Part shown: piece by piece, positions 55,169 to 64,000 of the stretch
Layout: the number at the start of each line of letters is the position of its first letter
Numbering within the stretch: the stretch's first letter is position 1
DNA from: Ryuthela nishihirai
Taxonomy: Eukaryota; Arthropoda; Arachnida; Araneae; Heptathelidae
Reading direction: 5' to 3'
Length of the DNA: 64,000 nucleotides
NCBI GenBank assembly: GCA_038380435.1
Contig: JAWZYU010000013.1
Location: forward strand, 66,854,446 to 66,918,445
Program-made: the position numbers and the translations under genes
Notes under the pieces: generated by a model
The model's input: only the letters and a program-made list of their open reading frames with translations
Databases searched by the model: none
Told to the model about the DNA's origin: nothing

Positions 55169-55379
55169 TATAGTGATATATAAGAATTAATCAAAGTCAT
55201 ACTCTCTGTTTTAAAGGAGGTTAAACGTTCTTCCTCTAGGACTTACGTAGAACTGGAACAATGGCGCAGCATTGGAACTATGGCGAAACTGACATATTCG
55301 AGCCAACTATAATAAGAAACTGATGAGGAGTTCAAGTCCATCTACTAGACAACATGAACAAAAAAACCCCGTAAATTAG

Positions 55380-58300
55380 TCAGTCTGGATAAGCAAAGAC
55401 TGGCTGATTGGCCCCAGTGGAAGTCCCCCACGGTTGAATGCTACATGATGGAACAACGGATTTACGGATTTGTAGCTGATGGTACAATGAAAGAAGTGCT
55501 GTTACATGACAGTAGATATTGGTGCAAATGCGACCTTACTCAAACCTGATATAGTAAAGAAGATAACACTTCAACCAGACTGATATTCAAGACAACCATA
55601 TATTACTCTGCAAACAATCACTGGTGATCGCATTAAACCATGGAAGGATAGAACTCAACATCAGAGTTGGTAGCTGCTTTGCATGCCATCCTGTTTACAA
55701 CGCTGACAACTACAATGAATGCATATTAGACCTTGACTTCGTAAAGAGACATGGATTCAGCATTAGACCCAGTGACAGTGTGCTAATCTATAAGATAAGA
55801 GATTTCTCAGCCTAGCTGAATATCTGACTCTTTAAAAACTGTGACAACAATATTGGTGATGGAAGAAACCGAGATTCCAGGTGAAAGCTAAATTGTAGTT
55901 CATGGACATTGGGTGAAGACTTCTGGGGCCTTCCGATTGGCAATCACCTATTCCCCTGGAAAAGGAGCTTTGGCTCATTGTTCCCTGTTGCGAGGACTCT
56001 AGTCAAATTAAATCAAGAACGGATTCCTTTTAGAGTGATGAACTGTAACAAAAGAGTAGATTATTCAAACAGTGGTGAAGAACTAGAAATATGTGAACCT
56101 GGGGAATGGATAACTCTTGCAAATGCAATAGAAGTTACTGATTCAGACCAATATCAGATAGCCATTCCATCCCATCTTCCTGAATTGTGGGGAAAAACAA
56201 AAAAGTTATCAGCTTACTCGAGAACAAACTGCTAAGGCCTAGATCAACTTAGAGAGTATTCCGACATTTTCTCAGCTACAATAAATGTTATGGCCGGACT
56301 AACCTGATAGAACATAAGATCAATGTTGGTGATTTTTCCCCATCCATCTACCAGCAAGGCTTACATTTACAAAACACGAAGTGACAGAACAGCTAATAAA
56401 GTACTTAGAAGTTCAAAGCATTATAAAACCATCATCCAGTCCTTGGAATCTCCAGTGGTGCTTGTGAAGAAAAGGGATGGATATACTAGATTTTGTGTGG
56501 ACTACCGAAGGTTAAATGATATAAGGAAGAAAGACTGTTTTCCTTTACCCAGAATTAATGACACACTTGATATTCTATCTGGGAGTATCTAATAGTTCTC
56601 ACTTTAGACTTGAAGACTGGCTGGTGTACATACTTAAGATAGTGAAAAGACACTATCATTACAGGAAATGGACTTTGGCAGTTTAAGGTGATGCCATTTG
56701 GGCTTTGCAATGCAACTGCAATGTTTGAGTGAACTTTTAAATAACAGGTTTTCTTGGGAGGTCTGCCTGATATCATCGTCTTTGGGAAGACCTTTGAAGG
56801 GCAGTTGAAAATTTTTTGTCAAGTCTTTGAGAAAATCAGGGCAGCCAAGCTAACACTGGGACTGACTAAGTGTAAATTGTTCCTAGAAGAAATCCATTAT
56901 CGCCGTCATATCATCACTACATCAAGGATCAAGACTGATCAAAACAGAAGCTGTGAGAGACTGGCCTTGACTCCAGGATGTTCATCAATTTCGAAGCTTC
57001 ATTGGACTTTGCACATATTACAGAAGATTTGTTAAAGGTTTCTCCAACAACGCAATGTCATTACAGAGGAGGGCCGGCGGTTCGTGTTTTCAACAACTGA
57101 AGCAAGCTCTTAACATTGCACTAGTGTTATCATATTGGCAAGCTGGTAAACGATTCACATTATATACTGATGCAACTAACACATGTGCTGCTGTTATAAT
57201 TTCACAACAACAAGACGGACAAGACGGTCACAGCATATTTCAATAAAACCTTATCCAAACCTGAGCAAAATTATTGTTTTACACGAAAAGAACTCTCAGC
57301 AATAATGAAAGTCATAGACTATTTCCATCATTACCCTTATGACCAAAAATTTCTTTTGCTGAAAAAATGAAACATTTTTCTTTTTCTTTTTTGAAAACTA
57401 TTGACCATGCTCTCTCAGGTGGCTACTAAACTTTAGAAATCCTGAAGGGCAGGTTGCCAGCTGCATACAACAATTGCAAGAATACGATTTTTCCATCGAG
57501 CATCGTAGTGGGAAGAAACACAAGAATGCAGATACACTTTCTAGATGTCCATGCATTGATAACTACAATCATTGTTGCAATGCAGAGTTGTGATATTACC
57601 CACGAAATAATGTCTATTAGACAGTTAACATCAACACAAGACAATGAGACACCTTACAACTGGAGCTCAATAGAAATTAGGTGGTGATGTAAGACCAATA
57701 TTAGATTTTATTGAAACATCTGATACACATCCTAATTGGGAGCAACTATCCCGATACAGAGAAACTATCAAAAGCTACTGGGGACAGTGGGACTCCTTAC
57801 AAGTTAAAGATGGTGTATAGTACAGAAAATGGGAGAATCCCACTAGACGACTGATCAACTGGCACATAATCCTTCTTCGCTCCTAAGTGGAATTGGTAAT
57901 GAAAAATGTTCATGAGAGTGCCTCCAGAGGCACTCTCATGTACTTAATCAAGCATTAGCAAAAGCAGTGGACGATTTCAGAGGCTAAAAATAGGGCAGAC
58001 ATTAAAAGATGGTGTAGGCAATGTGAGTCTTTTCCAGCAAAGAAAGGCTCTAAGACTAGGAGTCGGGACAAGCTGCAAACTTAACGTTGGTGTCCCTTTT
58101 GAAAGAATAGCCATTGATGATATAGGTCCGTTCACTAGGACTGATGATGGAAAACACTATTTATTGGTGACAAGGGATTATTTCATGACGTGGCCTGAAG
58201 TTTATTCCATCCTGGATCAGGATTCAACAACAATTTCAGAGATGATATTGAATAATTTAATCAGATGGTATGAAGTACCTTTACAACTCCACTCCGACAC

Positions 58301-58735
58301 CAAGAACGGAATTTTGAGCCCAATATAGTATTTCAAGGTATTTGTCATCTATTAGGCATTCATAAAACAAGAACATCTCCCCTACACCCCCAGTCGGATG
58401 GTATGGTTTAGAGATTCAAAAGAACGATTGCTCAATATCTAGTATTGCTTATCAATTACCATCAACGTGATTGGAATCGCCTTATACCACTCTTTTTGTT
58501 GGCATACAAGGCATCAGTGGATTATTTCATGACGTGGCCTGAAGTTTATCCCATTCTGGATCAGGATTCAGAACAATTTCAGAGATGATATTGAATAATT
58601 TGATCAGATGATATGAAGTGCCTTTACAACTCCACTCCGATACCAAGGACGGAAATTTGAGCCTAATATTATATTTCAAGATATTTATCAATTATTAGGC
58701 ATTCAGAAAACAAGAACATCTCCACTCCCAAAGAT
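55380..58735 (+). mobile_element. Decayed Ty3/Gypsy retrotransposon, pol region
   Basis: In order: protease end at 55,624-55,815 (ILDLDFVKRHG); reverse transcriptase 56,380-56,960 ([46 protein letters not shown]; the usual YLDD is lost to GLPD); RNase H 57,080-57,400 (FTLYTDAT, FTRKELSAI); linker; integrase 57,880-58,420 with RWCRQCES of the zinc finger and ERIAIDDIGPFTR. Many stops and frameshifts, no gag recognised and no LTR pair seen. Part of the integrase core is duplicated. Confidence 0.8.
58518..58720 (+). pseudogene. Duplicated piece of the Gypsy integrase core
   Basis: Repeats 58,174-58,372 with about 90% identity (GATTATTTCATGACGTGGCC, ACTCCACTCCGA), offset about 345 bp, as a direct repeat. 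Confidence 0.75.
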
Positions 58736-58739
58736 GTTG

Positions 58740-60120
58740 CGAGACATGCTGTATAATAATGGCAAGACAAAACGTTAGCAAAGTAATATAAATAGAACTT
58801 GTTAGAGAGAACGATTTTGTTAATGGGCATTTATTATTATCTATTAATTGTTAAAAATAAACGATTGCATTTAAAACCATTTAGTTGATTTTTACTTTAC
58901 GAAGACAGTCTAATAGTCTCCCTTAATCCTATTACCACTACTTACCGGTGATAATGAGAAAAACATGTTTTTAAAATTTAAAATTCAGTCATGATATTTA
59001 ATGTTCACTTTAAAAAGAAAAAAAAAAGATGCATTAGGAAAAAGCAACAAATTAAAAAATAAAAGAAAATCCTATCTATCGACATACATTAAAAAATCGA
59101 AATCCGCATCACGTAGAGCCGAGTCTATATGTATATGATCATGAAAAAGACGGTTGCATTTTCTTGACCGTGTAAAACAGAAACTGTGTAAATCGAGTGA
59201 TGGGTGCATAAAGTTTTTCTTTACTTTCCGTTTTCGATTTTGCTTAGAAATTCTCAAACTTTATTTATTGATGATATACAACAGAAACTGATTTCAAAAT
59301 TGGAAACAAATAAAAAAAGCCAGTTTTTCATAAATTTCCCTAATTTTGAAAATTATCTAGCGCGAAGATGACGTCATTTTTCTGATAGTCTCTACATTGG
59401 ATCTTACAGTTAACTTTGTCATCCTCTTTATAATTTTACCTATTAACCGTTTTTCCAGTTTTTAGGGATCGTCTAAGTTCTTTTTTTATTTTCCTTGCGC
59501 CATCCTGCCACGTTTCGTTCTTCCGGCAACGCTCGAAAACAATTTCCCAAACGAGTCTCTTTCAGTGAAAGGCAGGTTGGGCGGAACGGGTCATTTAAGA
59601 GGCAGTGCGAGGCCGTAGGTCAGAGGCTGCTAGTAAAAAGAGGTCACGTTGATTGTCGCCACGAAAACGGGAAATGAAGAGAACAGCAAGGGGTCGTCAG
59701 ATTGGGGACGAAAGAGTTTGGCAGAGAAGAAGGAAGTGCACACTTGGATCATCCATCCTGATGAGAGATCATCTCCAACACTCTCTCCGTTGGTACGTAG
59801 TGCTCCTTTATAACCTTGTTGTGTGTAACCCTGTATGCCAAGAGTTGTGTTGGGTTTGCTGCGTGTAGTGTGTGCGCCCTTATAAGTATTTCTGTATGAT
59901 GCAGCATCTTGTATGGTGTAGTTTCAATTTATTAAGAGAAATAGTCCTTAAATTTGTTTGCTAGAAATGGCAATAATGACATTTCGAACGTTTCTCACAT
60001 TCCTCTATGTTTTTGCACATCTTCAGCTCTAACAATAAAAAAAGATTTTTTGAAAGAAGTGAATGGAAATAATTTTATCCATTTTTGACTGCATTTTTGG
60101 ATGATATGTGAAACTAATGC
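58740..60120. other. Stretch without a recognisable gene; GC-richer island
   Basis: AT-rich except 59,490-59,790, which is GC-richer and ends in a donor-like GTACGT, so it could be an untranslated first exon or an LTR remnant. Two short plus frames there are not recognised. Confidence 0.35.
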
Positions 60121-60122
60121 AT

Positions 60123-60415
60123 TGGATTAGGTTAATTGTTTTATTCTGAGCGGCACTTATTTTACAAACAGTGGACTAAATGGCCAGGCCACAAGAACTC
60201 CAAGTGCTCAAAGAAGGTTGGGTGAAGGGGAGCGACTGGGCAGTTATTAGGAGACAGAACCCTCCCATCAGGTCATTTAGCCTGTTCTTTAACGTTCACA
60301 GTGCTATTGCTCTCTTACACACAATGTTACGGCTTTATGTCCTATCTGACGGACGGCGGCCTTTCAAAGCTCATTGGGTGCTCTTTCTCACCGAGGGCAG
60401 GGTGGGGTAAATTAA
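60123..60415 (-). mobile_element. SINE family A, strongly diverged
   Basis: Recognisable tail (GGTTAATTGTTTTATTCTGAGCGGCAC) and body (GACGGACGGCGGCC); head lost. Confidence 0.6.
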
Positions 60416-60564
60416 TTCTCTTTGAGCAAGAATGCTCTAATAACGACTAGATAAGAATGTGTGGAAAATTTTAAAGAATAAAAAACTAACACAAAAGATG
60501 CATTTGTTTTGCAAACCAATTAAGGAAACAAACAAACGAACTGGTGATAAGTATAAAACTTACA

Positions 60565-60601
60565 CTATTTGCAATTGTTCCAGGTAGAGAGAGGCTTGCG
60601 C
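60565..60601 (-). CDS. Possible microexon with K-P motif
   Basis: Minus-strand 37 bases between acceptor ATCTGAATCAG and a strong GTAAGT donor. Phase 0 reads RKPLSTWNNCK then a stop, faintly like the K-K-P-Y...C region of the cysteine-rich gene; another phase reads QASLYLEQLQI and stays open. Which is right cannot be decided from the window. Confidence 0.2.
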
Positions 60602-60894
60602 TGATTCAGATATAAGTGGTTTTATACGAGGTTATACGCTTTCAAAAACTTTCGATGGGTAAAAAGTTAATGCCAACTCGGATACTGATAAAACCGGAGT
60701 AAAAAAGTGATGTTAATGAGAATAGCCAATAATATTTCGGATTTTATAAAGTATGCAGAAATAAGGATATTCAATCTTACTGTATTATTGATGAACGAGA
60801 TAAAAAAAAATATCGGAGGTAAAGGGAAAAACAAGATTCGAAAATTCAGCCATGATATTCACTTTAAAAGGAGAGAAAGTGCATTAGGGATAAA

Positions 60895-61058
60895 ACAAAA
60901 ATACTTCCTCAAGTAGCATCTTGCTACACAGGTCTGACAGGAGTCTGTCAGTTTATACGCAATAATAGTAGGTCTGTGAGGATGGCGGGACCTCAGCAGA
61001 AAACACAAACATCCATACCTTACCAAGGGCTCAAACCCAGGTCCCTTAGATCAGCAGT
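60895..61058 (-). mobile_element. SINE family B, head-truncated
   Basis: Body and tail well preserved; stops in the head after TTAGATCAGCAGTCAA. Confidence 0.7.
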
Positions 61059-61059
61059 C

Positions 61060-61765
61060 AATCTACAAATTAAAAAACAAATTCCCATGTGAAAGAAACG
61101 ATCTTTTTCCTGAAAAAGAAGAATATTAATTAAAAAATTATTGGAATTATATATATATATATCAATTTAAGTAACACAGATCAATAAGTTTACATAATGG
61201 AATGTAGATTACATTTAATGGCTAATAAAAAGAAATCTCTTCCTATAATCGTAGACAGCTACACATTTAAAAAATCAAAATTACATTTAAGTTATTTTCT
61301 ATTGTTCAGAAAGCATATGGGATGAAAGGCATTTCTGAATTTTTTTTATTTATATTTTTTTGGTTTTTGGTTTTAGCAGGATCAGATTTATGTACCTAAA
61401 CATATAGAGTAAATTGAGCAAATAAACTTCGGCTTTGATTTCAAGCATTTGAAAAACCTCGACAGTTATTAAGTAGTCAACATACGCGGATGCTGAAAAG
61501 ATATTGCGAATGTGAATAGAACTTTTGTCAGCCACGCAAGTGTCTCGTTACAGATATGGAAATATCACATTTGAAATATCAGCGAAAATTAATACGAAAC
61601 TGCATTATTTCAGAGATTAAAATGTAACAGGATACGAAGGCATCTCTCAAAGTAATATCTGCAGGTCACTAAAAATTTTTTTTCGTTTCCTCAGTTTGTT
61701 CGTCATCAACATTTAGCCTCTCAGATTGTCAAGATCGGAAAGTAATGTGCCTTCTTACTAGTTGC
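61060..61765. other. AT-rich stretch, nothing recognised
   Basis: Contains a short (TA) run near 61,150; a 61-codon minus frame (61,350-61,535) is AT-rich and not convincing. Confidence 0.4.
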
Positions 61766-61767
61766 AT

Positions 61768-62595
61768 GGGAGGGGGGATGCTCAGTCGGCAGCGAGCCAG
61801 ACTCGTAACATGATGCGCCCATGTTCGATTTCCTTTGTTCCTACCTCCATATTTTCTTCGCTATTACTCCCTTCTGCCTCGATGGAGAAATGGGAAACCT
61901 GTCATCCTTCATACGTAGGATGAGACATTAGTTAAACCGTGGCTTCGTATGCGTTGGGTTGTTATTTTACCTCTGAGCCGCACTTTTTTTGCACACAATG
62001 GACTAAATAGTCAGGCCACACCTATCCCGAGGCTCAGAGAAGGTTGCGGGAGAGGACCCACTGGAATAGCCGTTGGGAGACATATGGTACCCTCCCGTCA
62101 AGGCCATTCAGCGTGTTCTTTAACGTGCACAGGGTATGATTCTCATGCCCATGGTCTTGGGCATGAGACTCAAGCAAGGTCTTGGGCATTGGTCTTGAGT
62201 CCAAGGTCTTGGCATGAGACATTACTCTTGGGTAATGTCCCATCCAACGGACGGCAGCCTTTCTCATGCCATCGGTGTCTCCTACTGACCGTGGGCTAAG
62301 CGGGGAGTTGTGCAGAGAAAAATCTCAATGCGGGTCCAGCTGAGACTTGAACCGGAACTGCAGATTACACGCCTGGCGTGCTACCAAGTGAGCCACCTGC
62401 ACCCTGGCTCCGTATACAGTAGATCCATATTTTGTGTGCATTAAAGAATATGCTGGACGGTAATGGTGGGGTCCTAGCAGCTGACCAGCAGATATTCTTC
62501 CCTTCCAACCTTCGCTCAGACCTTGTGATCTTCATGGTCTGTCATGTTTTTTTACAAAAAAATATTCCGCTCAAAGGAAAAACAACTGATCTAGC
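61768..62595. mobile_element. SINE family A, diverged copies in both orientations
   Basis: Plus head fragment 61,768-61,850; minus copy 61,950-62,405 with a private expansion of GGTCTTGGGCATGAGAC-like units at about 62,136-62,225; plus 3' half 62,405-62,595. Confidence 0.65.
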
Positions 62596-62599
62596 TCTT

Positions 62600-63050
62600 G
62601 TTGGTGTTTTGGGCAAAGAATAACGTGCATGAGGGTAATTATTCACTGCGTGACGTGATCTCATAGCTTAAAATGTGCAATTTATTTTACAGGTCTTAAA
62701 ATATTCATTTAAGAGTCTGCTGTTTCCGTAATCTGAATTAAGAGTGTATAAAATAAAAATTCAGTAGTACAGTATCACAGGAGATATTCTGTAGCCACTA
62801 AGTATAAAATAATTCTGCTAAGAGTAATTTGCTCGTTTCTAAGTTCGCTTGAGTATCACTTTGCATCTCATTTAGAAAAGAAAAGGGAGATAACGTCAAA
62901 GTATATGAGCGTTTACCACGTCTGAAAGGAAATGTTTGGACCCAGAGTGAGTCTCTGTCATAAGTTCATTCCTTTAATTCAATTAGATTAAAATGATATC
63001 TGAGGTTTTTTCACTTATACTGTAAAGTCAGCGGGTTCTATCTATAACGG
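62600..63050. other. AT-rich stretch, nothing recognised
   Basis: No repeat family or convincing exon; one minus-strand acceptor-like CATTTCCTTTCAG near 62,925 opens 40 codons but only in one phase. Confidence 0.4.
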
Positions 63051-63203
63051 TTAACATTCGGCATGTGCAATTGTTAATTTTTTTTTTTGCAGAAGAGAAG
63101 CAGTATTTTCTTTAATTTTTAACGTGTGAACATAATAAAAAGCGTTTCGGAAGCCTTTGTGCTGTTTCGTCTGCCCATATTCTACGTAGGAAGGCACGGC
63201 CAT
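63051..63203 (-). CDS. Small minus-strand ORF or exon, 50 aa
   Basis: ATG immediately after an acceptor-like CTGCGTGGTCAG, then 50 codons beginning MAVPSYVEYGQTKQ and ending at TAA. If spliced to the 63,734 exon the phase is compatible (both phase 0). No homology is recognised and the second half is lysine-rich low complexity, so this is weak. Confidence 0.2.
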   Translation of the reverse strand: MAVPSYVEYGQTKQHKGFRNAFYYVHTLKIKENTASLLQKKKLTIAHAEC

Positions 63204-63534
63204 CTGACCACGCAGAGATGGTACTTATATGAAACGCAGGAATGATTGGAAAATATTTGTTGGTTTTTTAATAATAGTTTCGTCAGAGTAGGAATGTTGA
63301 TACCATAGTACGGAATGATAGAGATATCGTGAGCTTTAGATCACAGGGTACCATCAGAATATGGAACTATGATTTATTTCACCCATCATGCACCTGTAAT
63401 TTTGGTCGATTGGTAACGCCATTTTAGTTTTTATCCAGACTGCATGAAGTTTCTGTGGATCCTAACCAATTAAGTATAGTTTTAAAGTATATTTTATTTT
63501 TTCACAGTATTTTTGTGTTTCTCTAAAAAATAAA

Positions 63535-63640
63535 ATTACACTTCAAGCAGCTGCTTGCCACGGAGTTTTGAAAGAAGCCTCTCACTGTATACGCTATAGA
63601 GAACATCTGTGAGTAAGAGGGCCTCAGCAAAAAAGACAAC
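63535..63640 (-). mobile_element. SINE family B 3' fragment
   Basis: Tail and part of the body only (CAAGCAGCTGCTTGCCACGG). Confidence 0.6.
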
Positions 63641-63733
63641 ATACGAAAAGGCATTTTTAAAAATCCCATCTTGAAATGACCAGAGATATTAAATATTAAA
63701 ATAGATATAAAATACCAACATCCCAAATACCAC

Positions 63734-63792
63734 CTTGTAAGGATCAAAATGTCCCGAAACGCCCTTCTGTCCGTTTGGGCTAGGTTGCCTTA
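63734..63792 (-). CDS. Possible exon of an unknown minus-strand gene
   Basis: Minus-strand 59-base segment between an acceptor (CTCTGATCACAG) and a GTGGTA donor. Two leading bases then 19 codons, RQPSPNGQKGVSGHFDPYK, ending in phase 0. The other two frames are stopped or less protein-like. Candidate only: there is no second piece of evidence except a following open segment near 63,200. Confidence 0.3.
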
Positions 63793-64000
63793 CTGTGATC
63801 AGAGTTAATGCCTCAGTGGAAGCCCAGGTAAATGGTAACAGGTAGGAAAAACCCATCTGAATTGAACTCCTACTTTCTTCGAAGTACACACATCCAAATA
63901 ACGTTTAGTTTTACGCACTAATATATTGTTCTTTACTTTTGAAGGTCACATTACATAACTGTTGGAGAATATAATTCGCTGATTTCAGTGGTACCGTGAA

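Noticed and set aside
55380..58735. Intact retrotransposon with LTRs
   Set aside because: No pair of long direct repeats bounds the region, the reverse transcriptase active site is lost and stops are frequent.
59495..59868. Plus-strand frames of 60-71 codons in a GC-richer island
   Set aside because: No recognisable domain, two overlapping frames equally open, no polyadenylation signal; kept only as a note on the stretch.

Overview
The window is eukaryotic and looks like an intergenic to intronic stretch of an arthropod genome, probably a chelicerate; that placement is an inference from the mobile-element mix (tRNA-headed SINEs, a LINE with apurinic-type endonuclease, Jockey-like LINE tails, Ty3/Gypsy, Tc1, hAT-like and palindromic MITEs) and from the small multi-exon secreted genes. 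There is no sign of a bacterial layout: no operons, no ribosome binding sites, and most long open frames are frames running through repeats.

Host genes are few and are cut into short exons on the minus strand. The best is a small secreted cysteine-rich protein gene running from a TATA box near 13,055 through a signal-peptide exon (12,956-12,854), exons at 10,683, 6,037, possibly 3,616, a 45-base microexon at 2,970 and a stop exon at 1,334. Exon phases join without a break and the mature part has ten cysteines. A homologous 45-base microexon lies at 49,330-49,286, followed by a 57-base intron, a tiny stop exon and a polyadenylation signal, so at least one relative ended there. A separate minus-strand exon at 28,248-28,144 encodes an EGF-like cysteine-rich C-terminus. 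Another minus-strand gene ends at 22,013 with an acidic serine-rich tail and a hydrophobic C-terminus, with two upstream exons near 25,000. On the plus strand 16,594-17,184 is a GC-richer, probably genuine intronless ORF that may contain two winged-helix-like folds.

Everything else is mobile or tandem DNA. SINE family A (about 385 bp, target-site duplications visible for many copies) is scattered throughout, and its 3' half has been amplified in tandem at 4.5-5.8 kb, 44.3-44.8 kb and, as 61-bp units, at 42.7-43.9 kb. SINE family B (about 200 bp, a different tRNA head) is also common. Tandem arrays: 118-bp satellite (6.4-8.3 kb, 39.5 kb, 44.8 kb), a 75-bp array grown inside a 5S rRNA gene copy (13.4-15.7 kb), 87-bp (24.1 kb), about 20-bp (25.5-26.2 kb), 118-bp with nuclear-receptor DR1 motifs (26.2-27.0 kb), 128-bp from a hAT-like MITE end (29.3-36.0 kb and 49.5-50.7 kb), and 73-bp (36.1-38.5 kb).

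A nearly full-length LINE sits at 31,861-35,511 (minus) inside the 128-bp array with a 13-bp target duplication, and a decayed relative at about 50,695-54,250 (plus) starts at the same point of the same repeat unit. A decayed Ty3/Gypsy polyprotein occupies about 55.4-58.7 kb. The most distinctive points are the microexon secreted gene family, the 5S-derived satellite, and the repeated location of young tandem arrays inside or beside one palindromic MITE family.
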